A stretch of DNA of 20,272 nucleotides, taken from contig WHUX01000537.1 of assembly GCA_015179025.1 (NCBI GenBank), forward strand, positions 1 to 20,272. Direction: 5' to 3'. The notes under the pieces were generated by a model. It was not told the DNA's origin and did not search any database. It saw only the letters and a program-made list of their open reading frames with translations. Both the position numbers and the translations under genes were made by a program. This DNA comes from Terfezia claveryi (Eukaryota; Ascomycota; Pezizomycetes; Pezizales; Pezizaceae). Shown here one piece after another: positions 8,540 through 17,642 of this stretch. Numbering within the stretch: position 1 is the first letter of the stretch; every line of letters begins with the position of its first letter.

Positions 8540-9210
8540 ACCGACTCTGCTTCTTGAGCTTCTTTCCAGGCCTTTTCTCGTTCTTCCACTCGCGGATGGA
8601 CTCCACTGGTACTCCACCGGCTTGATCTTTTGTGCCAGTTCCCAAGTGTCGTCTTCTGATGGGTAGCCTGCCCAATGGACAAGGTATTTTTAGTTGTTGG
8701 GATGGTTGAAGTGCTGCCAAGGGTGACTGTGCCTGCCTAGAGTTTCTCGATGTCTGCGGTGTCTTTGATATTTCGTGCTTCACTCCTCTGACCCTTGACT
8801 TGGTAGTATTCCTCGCCATCTTCACCACAAAACCCCGACCTCAACCCTTCAGCAATAGCCTGTTCAGGGACGTATTCACCTTAATTAACTGCTCCAGTTC
8901 GACCCAGCCTTGGGAAAACTTCTGCAATAGGGAATCTGTTGGTATGCTGAGCTTAGCTGAAGCCTTGGAGCTGTTATTTGTGAGGTTACTGGTCTCCTGG
9001 GTGTATTTTGAACCATTGGTGTATGTTGAACCTTGTGCCTTTCCTCAACTTGAGTACCTTCCAAGGCCCGTCATACAAATCAGTCTCATCGGACGTTCCT
9101 TTAAGAATGGTTTGGGGAGGCCGGGTCCGAAGAACCCAATCCCCTGGTACGATATGTCTCGGCTTCTGCGGGGTCATTGTGCGGCTGACGATGCTTTCGG
9201 GTGAGGCCAT
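8540..9210 (-). mobile_element. decayed Ty3/gypsy chromovirus, integrase C-terminus and chromodomain
   Basis: On the minus strand, 9210-8986 encodes PGDWVLRTRPP ... LYDGPWKVLKLRKGT, which matches the C-terminal GPY/F module of Ty3/gypsy integrases. About 300 bp further on, 8689-8620 encodes KYLVHWAGYPSEDDTWELA, a clear chromodomain core, directly preceded by a TAA stop. The chromodomain's final helix continues only in another frame (VESIREWKNEKRPG, about 8620-8560). The order is right for a chromovirus polyprotein, in which the chromodomain targets integration to modified chromatin. Stops and frameshifts make it inactive. No reverse transcriptase, RNase H or integrase catalytic core is left, and I found no LTRs. 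Confidence 0.8.
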
Positions 9211-9956
9211 CGACCCCTCCTGCCGAGACTGAGCGTTGGAGACTCTACGTTAGTGTTTGTTCGAGGTCGAGGCACTTTCATTGTTGGGGCTCATTAGCTG
9301 GCAAAATATCACAAGCATGAGTGAAGGGGAATTAGGGAACCAACAGGGTGTCTTGAAGGAGTGCGGCACTGACTGAGGGTCTGACGTGCGGAGTATGACT
9401 GGACCATGATCCAAAATATTTTCTTCGGGTTGGGAGGAGCATCGTCTACCACGGACTGAAAGTCGAACTGACCGAATTGGTCTTGTGATTCGGGCTCTGG
9501 CTTTACTCCAGGTCGAGGTTTTCTCTCTCTCAGTTCCTGTGTCGGTTTGCTTCTGCACGGCCCAATTAGTACAGGTGGTTGGAAACTTTGTAGATGCTTG
9601 TTCTGATATTACTTGCCTCTTCTGACTGCCCTCAGTGTAAGAGGACTTGGATCGTGATTGCTAGGGTTCTTGGTGGTCTTGACTCTCCCCGCTCTTCATA
9701 CCTACGCTTGCTTCCCAGATCCACCCACTACACTCGATGAGGAAACTGACAAGGGAAAGGACACAGATGATGAATAACACATAGAAGGCGACTTGAACCA
9801 ATATCGTGAGGGTTGCTCGTGTTATAGCATGGAGCCCGAGATGGGCCATGTTCGAGGATTTGGCAACATGTTTTCAGGGGACCCCACACCTGGGTCTCGA
9901 GGGATACCTGTGAGTGTCTCCGGGTCCATTTTGATATCGATATTCCAGCCGGGGGT
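9211..9956 (-). other. uncertain upstream part of the retroelement relic
   Basis: The frame of the GPY/F segment continues upstream to 9849 with only two interruptions, at about 9661 and 9250. Its content is not recognisably integrase. It includes a hydrophobic run (ILVQVAFYVLFIICVLSLV) and a basic segment rich in R and S. A further ATG frame (MDPETLTGIPRDPG) starts at about 9950. It may be deleted retroelement sequence or unrelated DNA. Confidence 0.3.
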
Positions 9957-11525
9957 ATATCATGGATGGCAGAGGTTGGAATGAGGGTTTGTGTTGGCTG
10001 ACGAACGTCTGCTGGAAAGAACCGTAACAGGCTTAGGGGAAGCTCTCGAGGCAGTCACGGGACCTCGAATTCTTCAGGTGCACCACATAACACGGTGACG
10101 GTGACATAAGCCCTCTGCGAACACATAATATTTCAGCTTCAAACTTTACTTCAAAACAATGGCAGGGCATCAACCCTTAGCCCTAGCATTCAGAAACAAG
10201 AGGTGGGCGGCGAGCCTGCCTGCAAATTTAAGTAGTCTTGTTTGCCCCCGCAACTTCGCTCTCTTCAGACACAACGGTGTAACGGCTTACAGTCCAGTCC
10301 TGTGGCATTCGAAACCTCGCCTCCACCTGAATTAAACTACGACTATAGCCTGACTCGAGAGAATTATACACCAAGTCTTCAATTTCCTAAACCCTATTCT
10401 GCTCAAAACCACAAGCAGCCATAGAATTTCTTGAGGGCTTTCCCTCCTGCCTCGAAAAATACTAGACGTTCAGACCTGTTTTCACTTATTAAGTATTTAC
10501 CTTCGGAAGGTGGCGAGATGCACTGGGCAAAGAAGTAGCACTGTCACATAAAGCGTGGCCATCGGAATTCACGACCACATGAATTCATTCCATGCTGCTG
10601 TGGATGACCCATCCTACACCATGTTCTACGAAGCTCTCACCGTCTCAGGCTAGAGCCAAGGCAATCATACACAAGATTGCTACAGGTATAGTCAAAACCT
10701 GGGCCATAAAGCGGCAGACAAAGAAATGGGCTGAACAATGAACTGCTTCCCTTGGGGAGCAATTGGAGCTAAGATAGTCCTGAATATATAGCGTTATAAG
10801 GTTTGTGAAATGATTCGTAGGCACATTATTATCCATTTATCATGAGAAAATGTCCGACAAAATCGTGCTAATGCTCGTGCGAACAACCTCCTCCTGGCAT
10901 TCGCGAGGACCAAAGTCCGTAAGGATCTCAATGATCCACTCACAGATACCACATGGGATTACCCCTCGCAGAGCCACCACTGTGACGTTCCGCCAATCCG
11001 CCTGCACACAGACAGCCAAATCCACAGTACTGTCCAAACCTTCCATTCACCAATTATTACTCCCCTATTCCCCCCGATTCCGGCCTCCGAACCCATCAAC
11101 CCAATGAAATTACCAGCCTGTACCTGTACCCACGGCATAGCCTCGTACCCAGGTTAATATATTCAAATTTGTAGCGTTCGTGACGTCGCAAATCCCAAGA
11201 GACAACAAACTGGTTACTACGAGGCTACCCACGGCATATACAACAAAAACCCAATGCATGAAGAAAGAGATGGACTCCAAAACACTAAAACGGTGGAGCG
11301 CCAAAACCTGAACCCCGATTGAAAATGAACAATATATACAGAATTGTATCAGAAGAATGAAAAGACAAACATGTGGTATCATTTGATGCTGCAGAGCAGA
11401 TTTGTTGAAGATTGGCGTTGTTCTTGAAGGTTGTTTTCGAAGGGCTCCGGATCGGAGGGGGGTCATCTATAAGCAGGGTAAACAGGCTATGCGCCCTAGT
11501 TAGGACTAGCAGCATGAGGTTCCCG
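9957..11525. other. weak minus-strand frames, no gene recognised
   Basis: Three minus-strand frames deserve mention. 11466-11110 has two or three hydrophobic spans. 11046-10840 reads like protein in part (WRNVTVVALRGVIPCGIC). 10836-10645 ends in a hydrophobic tail (VLTIPVAILCMIALALA) as GPI-anchored or tail-anchored proteins do. I could not connect them by convincing introns and recognise no family, so they may be chance or gene debris. Confidence 0.25.
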
Positions 11526-11730
11526 CTACAGCCCTATGAAACCAACCCCTAACCCTATTGTCACTGCTACCCAGAGTGCGACTGTGGCCTGTCGCATTCG
11601 TCTTTGGCTCCCCTCCTCCCTAATCCCAAACAAGTTGCTCTTCCCTTGCCAGGCAGTGGATGACACATTGAGTCTTTGTGGTGGATTGTCATCGGATTTG
11701 GAACCCCCATCTACCGCAGGAGGTAGATCT
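11526..11730 (-). pseudogene. possible lost C-terminal tail of the CFEM-like gene
   Basis: Directly after the CFEM-like gene's stop, an adjacent minus-strand frame stays open to 11526. It encodes a Ser/Asp/Pro-containing segment (SKSDDNPPQRLNVSSTAW) and then ends precisely on a hydrophobic stretch (TVALWVAVTIGLGVGFIGL). That layout is what a GPI-anchored or membrane-attached CFEM protein would have. One lost base within exon 4, which has A5 and C4 runs, would put this tail out of frame. This is inference. Confidence 0.35.
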
Positions 11731-12513
11731 TTAGCGAAGGGGAAATGGCATTTTTGGTATGGTGGTTGGGATAGAGATGGCATCATTCGGGATGGTTATA
11801 TTGAGATCCACCACAGCTCCTGCGAGATATCTTGTCAGATTTACTACTGCCTCAAGTGGAAGCTACAGCCTGAAATCATACCTGGCGGAGCTGGAAATGT
11901 TATATTATAATCTGCGCATACCTGATAACCGAACTCAAATGCCGCTACGCTATTGTCAATGGTGTCAGTCCATACTAAATTCTATGCCTTCCGTCAAAAA
12001 AGTCGGGATCCTACATTGCGGGGCCACACTATTCTACGTCGTTAACCGAGGATGTACACAAACTTAACACGGGAACTGACTGACCTTCTGAAAGATACAA
12101 GCGACTAGGTACCTTAAGAAAGGCCTGTGTGTACACAGGCAAGGTACCCACTTTTCATCTCCTTCAATCTCGTGCTCTGCACACTGCAATCTCGGTTAGT
12201 GGTCATCCACTTGATATGCTGATTTTCTCCATACCGGGACTTGGTTATCAATGAAATTATCCGCAGGCCAGGGATAGCAAAACCGAGAGCACTTCGGAGC
12301 ACTGAATCCAAGTTTTGTCGAGATGTTGAAGTCAGAATCAGTGTTGAAGGTGTATATTTGGAACTTCATGCTGTCTTCGGATCCTGGTATGGCATTTAAG
12401 CGTTCCGCCGCCACGCAACCCGTGGTCACCAATAGAGCGAGGCAAAGGAGAACTGGTGTTATCCCGTTTGTTGCACCTCTTCTTGCTCCCCGAGCCGAAT
12501 TCGAAAACTTCAT
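11731..12513 (-). CDS. secreted cysteine-rich protein with CFEM-like domain, four exons
   Basis: CFEM domains are fungal extracellular eight-cysteine modules involved in haem uptake, adhesion or host interaction. Proposed minus-strand exons: 12513-12235, 12183-12085, 11981-11882 and 11819-11731; 567 nt, 188 aa. Intron 1 (GTATGG, ACTAAC, TTGCAG) and intron 3 (GTATGA, TCTGAC, CGCAG) are strong. Intron 2 has a GTCAGT donor but two possible acceptors. Residues 1-34 form a signal peptide (core VLLCLALLVTTGCV). Then come PKCSRFC, QVPC, PCLCTHRPFLRYLVAC and FGYQVCADYNITFP. This fits C-x3-C ... C ... CxC-x11-C ... C, seven of the eight CFEM cysteines; the one expected just after VACIFQ is missing at the uncertain intron 2 junction. 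The spacing before CxC is longer than usual. A Thr/Ile/Pro-rich end follows. The start has A at -3. Confidence 0.6.
12108..12148. repeat. nested palindrome inside exon 2 of the CFEM-like gene
   Basis: GGTACCTT (12108-12115) pairs with AAGGTACC (12141-12148), and inside this GCCTGTGT (12123-12130) pairs with ACACAGGC (12133-12140). The structure covers the codons for the CxC and the following residues, the heart of the CFEM motif. Confidence 0.6.
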
Positions 12514-13379
12514 TGTCCTTTGCGGAAAGTCTTGATGCGGCCCTCGTAAGCGAACGGACATCGAACTTAGGAAAGTGAATGACCGGCTGTTGTCGTGAAT
12601 ATCGATATGAGGACGCCACCAAAACAGCGCGGCGCAGCTTGATCACGACACTTTTCGGGTGCAACAGCTTGACAATGTGCCTGCGTCGCAACTTAAGGGA
12701 ACCAACTCGGACGATGCCTTTTGATATTATTATATATGTCTTGGACCCCGCACAACAAGACAAATAACATTACTCTTCACGTAGGATTGAGACAAGCATA
12801 TACCAGCCCAAAAAAAGCAACTACACAGAAAGGGGTATAAGCTAAGAGGCATACGGTACGGGTACTAATATCAGAAAGCCGGGTCTTAGCAACGGTTGAA
12901 CGGCATATGCATGTATCAACTTAATGATCATCTACCTACCGTGGGAAATGCTTCTTTGATAGTACCGACCAGGTGTTTGATCAATATTTAGCAGATTGGA
13001 AGCAGAGAGTAATATCACATGATGGATGTGGATTATGTGCAACGCTTCTACATTGTAAGGTCCAATATGATTCGACTCTGGAAAACGAGCGACGAAATAG
13101 CCAACCACTCACGGCGCTACAATGCTGTTTGAGACCATCCAACTCGCCGAAATGCCTCTTGATACAGCAATCATTATGCAGATCTTTCTGCCTAACAACA
13201 ACCCATCCCATCACCATTGGGTAGACCACAAGCCCAACTGGGAGTTGGTTTGGTTGCACAACTCGGAGGAGTCTATCGTGAAATATCTCGTGTTATTATG
13301 CCGATCTTAAACGCTATCAGTTTTAGTTTTAGCGTACCAAGCTTTTTGTCAGGGGGGTACCGTACTGTAGTACCATATC
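12514..13379. other. upstream of the CFEM-like gene, no other gene recognised
   Basis: On the minus strand a TATATAATA-type run (about 12730-12738) lies roughly 220 bp upstream of the CFEM-like start and could be its TATA region. The overlapping plus and minus frames at 12323-12767 are shadows of that gene's frame or random. From 12970 to 13379 there are only short frames. Confidence 0.4.
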
Positions 13380-13432
13380 GCAAGCGACCGAGCGGGCATA
13401 AGCGACTCATCGAAGTTTTTTCGAAAACCTAA
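13380..13432. mobile_element. possible relic of a Tc1/pogo-type transposon end
   Basis: CGCAAGCGACC and GCATAAGCGACT follow each other here, then a T6-rich run and TTCGAA. Repeated CATAAGCGAC-like motifs near T-runs are, from memory, common in the ends of fungal pogo/Fot-type elements. A short inverted pair (GGTACCGTAC / GTAGTACC) lies just before. No transposase and no second end were found, so the call is tentative. Confidence 0.25.
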
Positions 13433-14882
13433 ATCAATGATATTATGGTACACTCCTGCGTGACCGAAGATCTCCAATGGGCGGACGAGGTAATAACGGT
13501 TATTGCCATGGAGTACTCACTCTTGTATATAGATTAATTTAATCATACCTCGGAGAAGACATGCCATGCCATCTTATCCTATCCTCCATCCAACTCCGAG
13601 AGAAACTGATCAACGACACAGAAAGAGAAACATATCAACGGTTGACTAGGAGGCCAAGGTCAATCCATTGAGAGCTTATTAAATCCTAGCGCTCTGAAGG
13701 CTAGGTATCCATGTACCTCGGACTTAGGTAAACAAACGGAGTGAGGGCCGAATATTGTCCCCGGGACCAAGTCTGCCCATCACCGAGCATCGGCGCTTGC
13801 AAGTTGACGTTGACAGACGCCCTTTCAAGCTATTATGTAAGTAATTTTTTTGATAGTTGTCTTGCAGTGAGAGAGCGCCTAATTACATCCCCAAGTACAC
13901 CCACACGGAACTGATCTCACTATGGTGGAGTTATCCTGAGGGCTAGAACAATACTATTATAAGTCGAGTTATTCGCGATTATTACCAGTTGCTAAGTATT
14001 CTGCTTACTAGGCTGGTTCCTTACCTAATCGCTCACTAATTCGAGGGACAAAGGGATGGAATGGACCAACCTCAGAAAGGGTGGCACTTAAGCTTAGTGT
14101 TGCTCTTTGTAGATAATCTTTCCTGCCGGTAACAGCATTATTATTGGCAGCATTGAACTTTTTATCCTATAGTTATGTTTCACTTTTTTGACAAGGGTCT
14201 TTGTCCACTTGTAGCTGTAGACAATCTGGACGTATATGTACAGTGGATCCGATCTCGATCTGGTTTTGATGTCACATATGGAGTATAAACGGAAGGAGGT
14301 CTCTTGGTGCCACGCAAGGGCCCTGGTTTCCCCCTCTCTGAGGGTCTGGGCACAAGGACTATCATACTTGGTTTGCCTTTTTGCCCCTACAGTTTGTTAG
14401 GTGATGGCATACTGATATCAATCAGGAGAGATTGCTTGTGGCCAATAGGGCAAACATTGTCTTCGAAATGATGAGATAGTGCGTGCGATATGGTTTTAGT
14501 GAGATTAATACTTGTAACAATTTGTTGTGGATTGTTTGGCGATACCGTGGTCAACATCTAGTCGCTGAAAAGTAACTATGGTCTGCGGCTCAAAATAAGA
14601 TGAATAGAAGGATGCTATCTTTATTTCCTCGGCGACTGGTGTATCACGACGTGAAGGTATGTATCAGCATAAGACCTCCTTGATTGCGATTACCGTTCCA
14701 TCAGACAAGCCGTAGAACCTTCCTAGTGGGATGAACGTTTGCTTGTATTGAAGAATTCTATGTCTATATCATCAAACGTCGTAGATATTCCTTCTTTTCT
14801 GTTTGAGGAATGTTTTGCATATTTAGTCGCTTTGCCAAGGGCCCCGTGATGAGTCTGCGTCCTCGGTGTCATCTCCGCGATT
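13433..14882. other. no gene recognised
   Basis: No frame has convincing coding character, and splice-linked frames were not found. A one-base variant of the dispersed motif (TAGGCTGGTT, 14009-14018) occurs with only a partial flanking repeat. Confidence 0.5.
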
Positions 14883-15064
14883 GTAGTGCAACCAGACTAG
14901 TGACGGGGATCATCGGTGCGTAGTAGTGCAAGCCTAGTCTGGTTGTAGTCTGGCTTGCACTAGTCTGGTTTACTTGGTTATGCAACCAGACTAGGTGCCA
15001 ACCAGACTAAGACTAACGAAAGCCAGACTAGGTTCGTAGGTAGTCTAGCCAGACTGTTCGTAGG
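14883..15064. repeat. dense cluster of TAGTCTGG / CCAGACTA motifs
   Basis: About nine copies lie within 180 bp in both orientations. AACCAGACTA is at 14890-14899, 14984-14993 and 15000-15009; AGCCAGACTA at 15021-15030; TAGTCTGGTT at 14935-14944 and 14961-14970; TAGTCTGGCT at 14946-14955; a hybrid TAGTCT/CAGACT block at 15041-15055. The copies at 14961 and 14984 face each other as 10-bp inverted repeats around 13 bp, like a complete 33-bp mini-element. GTGCAAGCC and GGCTTGCAC surround another pair. It looks like repeated insertion into earlier copies. Confidence 0.8.
15032..15064. repeat. 15-bp insert with both motif ends between exact 9-bp repeats
   Basis: GTTCGTAGG is at 15032-15040 and 15056-15064, with different bases outside. 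The insert TAGTCTAGCCAGACT (15041-15055) starts with TAGTCT and ends with CAGACT, so both ends of the presumed element are nearly present in 15 bp. Confidence 0.8.
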
Positions 15065-16304
15065 GGAGATCTTGCTAGCGGCTGGCGCCGTTATTATATC
15101 TTGCCAAGGCGTCGTAGCGCCAAGCCATTTCCTTGATACTGCTAGTTGGAATCGGGGGTTATGAACCAATTACTAACAAATGAATGGAACACTTCATGTC
15201 ACGTGACCACGAATATGTCTGTACATATGCATGGACGTATGAGAGTATACACAAACGTATATGTAAGTGCAATATCGAAGGGAGTTCATAACCCTCTATA
15301 TACACAAAACGGAATGATACAGTGAATTGTAATAGCAAGTAGATGCTGTAGTTTACATGTGTAGTATACCTAACTTACATATGTGCTTCTCAACAATATA
15401 AAACTCTACTATTACCTGTAAAGTTACATACATGTCATGCTTGCTAAGTTGTGGTATGGTTTGTGTAAGAAGTATATAATTATAATAATAAGCGTCAAAA
15501 ACGTTTGATCAATAAATTCTTGTCAATGATATACCCTGCTCTTGTTAGCTTGGCTGGCACAGTGTTCTTGTAGAATAAGTAGCCACCTAAGTAGGTACCA
15601 GCACTCCTTGCCTTTCTTCCACTCGTCTTTGAGCTCTCTCCCCCCGCGCTCTCATGCTCCCTATAGCTCCTACTCTCTAACCCTATCCTCCCGGTGGCTC
15701 TCTACAGCCACTGCACTCTACTCTCGCTCAACTAGGCTTGACACACGCTCATTCCACTCCATGGGCATTATAACTGAGAGACTGGGATAAATGGTGGGAG
15801 AGAGGGATAGTTGAGAGGGAGGTAACTGGCAAAGGGCAATATTTGGATGATGCCATGGCCACATATGGAAGGCGTAAAGCCTTAAATCATGAGGGACGGC
15901 CGTGGGTAAGTGTAAGCTTTGTAATCCACTGACGGGTCATGTAGGGACTTAAACATGCAGGTGCCAGTCTGCTCCGTGACTAAAGAGCGTGAGAAGTAGA
16001 TTAAAGTGTTTTGTAAACACATGTACACTTGATGTATCTTTGGTGCCATCTGTGCCGCTAATTTATTAAGTAGCTTCCTCACATCCCCCAGGTAATGGGG
16101 TATTTAGGATTAGCTACCACGAATATATCCTACCATAGAGATCAGACCCCTCAAACTCATAGGTACCATTGTGGGAGAAATTCGGGTTATGAGACCACAT
16201 TCTGGTGGTACTTCACCTCGGGGGGAGGTAGATGCATGATCGGATTATTACTGCAACGACGCCCTAGAACGAGGATTTCCGTCACACAGATAGCGACGGG
16301 CTAG
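15065..16304. other. no gene recognised; pyrimidine and purine tracts
   Basis: A C/T-rich stretch on the plus strand (about 15600-15735) is followed by a G/A-rich one (about 15785-15835). They could pair loosely or belong to an unrecognised promoter. 15180-15530 is rich in short ACATATG/GTATAT-type repeats. Open frames here are by-products of these compositions. Confidence 0.4.
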
Positions 16305-16337
16305 CGCACAGTCGTGCCAACCAGACTACGCACAGCC
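16305..16337. repeat. micro-insertion GTGCCAACCAGACTA between 9-bp repeats
   Basis: CGCACAGTC (16305-16313) and CGCACAGCC (16329-16337) match at 8 of 9 bases around a 15-bp insert ending in AACCAGACTA. The same 15-mer occurs at 14995-15009, so here more than the terminal 10 bp is shared between two sites. Confidence 0.75.
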
Positions 16338-16433
16338 CAATAGGTGGCCCAATAACCTACCTTACATCTCAACAACCAGACTACTTCGTAAACGAAAATT
16401 TTCGTCCTATTTTACTAGCTGCTGGTTGGCACG
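16313..16433. repeat. 12-bp inverted repeats 97 bp apart with an inner palindrome
   Basis: CGTGCCAACCAG (16313-16324) is the reverse complement of CTGGTTGGCACG (16422-16433). Between them are another AACCAGACTA (16374-16383) and a perfect 14-bp palindrome, ACGAAAATTTTCGT (16392-16405). Taken as element ends the motifs point outward, so this may be two neighbouring insertions rather than one MITE. Confidence 0.55.
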
Positions 16434-17061
16434 TTGATTCCCAATTTCTTACAACATCATTCGGTTTAAGTCAATAGTTATTGGTAGGTGATAATACTGC
16501 TTGATAAGATAGTAGACCCCAGCTTGGGGTTCGACAAAATCAGTTCAAGAGCCCGTCATCGTTTGCAACTGGCTATCGATTACACTGGTCGAGGCAGCAC
16601 GAGATGTTGATACATGCATGGCTCTACTGTTTGGTTAGTTGTCTGTCAGCGGTTTAGTAGAGAATTCTTGTAAAGGAAGCAAGCATAAAACTTGGGCGCA
16701 GACTCGAATTGGGGTAACGCTCATGGTTATATGTAAAATGTCTGGTTGTTAACACTAACTGCCTCAGCACGGTCGGCCGAGACTGGTATACACCACCTGT
16801 GTAACATACCGAAAAGGGTAATTTTCAATCTCATACAAAATCAATTAAATCCACATTGGGCTACTGGTATTCTTCCATATATTACCACCTCCTGTATGCT
16901 AGTATTACGTTGTCTTAATTTCCTTTCCTTTTATTTGCACATGTGAGAAAAAACTTAAATAGGTTGAAGCTAGACATAGGTTGAAGCCTCAATTGCCTTT
17001 TTTTGAGGTTGGTGCCTCGCTGCTGATATCAAATTAAAGATATTTGGCTTTAATTTGAAGG
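16434..17061. other. no gene; short duplication and hairpin
   Basis: ATAGGTTGAAGC is repeated at 16959-16970 and 16976-16987 with TAGAC between, so AAGCTAGACATA, resembling the CAAGCTAGACTA motif, sits at the junction. TCAAATTAAAG (17029-17039) and CTTTAATTTGA (17048-17058) form a perfect 11-bp stem with an 8-nt loop. Confidence 0.55.
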
Positions 17062-17642
17062 TGTGTTACGGAATACAGTAGTTAGTTTTAAAACTATGAT
17101 AGTCCGAGGAACTTGAAATGTGTCAAACTCAACCCTGTGTCAACGAATTTCTATTCTAACTCCCAATGAAATACATTTATTTGGCTCACTGATTTTCGGT
17201 CTCATACATGCGCACGTCTCACGAATTTCTCACCTAATTTCAGGGCTAAACCTACGATATCACTTTTGCTGTTTTCAAAAAAAAAAAAAAATGGTAACTG
17301 CCACCGGCAAGCAGGTGTGATTTAGCATGTACGTATACATAGGCATATTTCATGTTCTTATAGATGCCGCATGCATAGGCTCGGTCAAAACACGCCGGCC
17401 AGCTGGGGAGAGGCGGTCGATGTACGCCTATAGCCCTAGTCATGCGAGACAGTTTTGAATATCCAATGTTAGAAGGTAACCAATCATCTACAGGCCATCA
17501 ATTCCAGTTGTTACGGAGGCGGGGTTTCTCTAATTAGCATTGTGTCATCACTGTTTGATGATGTACGACTCCGCACCCTCTGATCAGAGGTGATGGACTT
17601 ACCTCTCGCTGATACCTGCACCTGAAAATGTTCCGTAACACA
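17062..17642. mobile_element. candidate 581-bp element with 12-bp inverted ends
   Basis: TGTGTTACGGAA (17062-17073) is the perfect reverse complement of TTCCGTAACACA (17631-17642). An additional GTTACGGA at 17510-17517 pairs with the same right end, suggesting a nested or partially duplicated copy. No target duplication and no transposase is visible. A run of about 13 A at 17277-17291 lies inside. Confidence 0.4.

Noticed and set aside
10850..11107. Plus-strand frame of 85 aa
   Set aside because: It overlaps an equally open minus-strand frame; neither has splice support or a recognised motif.
11548..11560. CCCTAACCCTA, telomere-like
   Set aside because: Less than two repeat units in single-copy surroundings; no array and no chromosome end.
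11536..12067. Two overlapping plus-strand frames (124 and 102 aa)
   Set aside because: They are antisense to the CFEM-like exons, which have a signal peptide, cysteine pattern and splice sites; the plus frames have no motif.
14009..14018. TAGGCTGGTT as a micro-insertion
   Set aside because: Only a 5-6 bp flanking similarity at the wrong offset; kept as a motif variant, not as an insertion.
15542..15790. Ser-rich 82-aa plus-strand frame
   Set aside because: It comes from a C/T-rich tract and has no start context, motif or intron signal.
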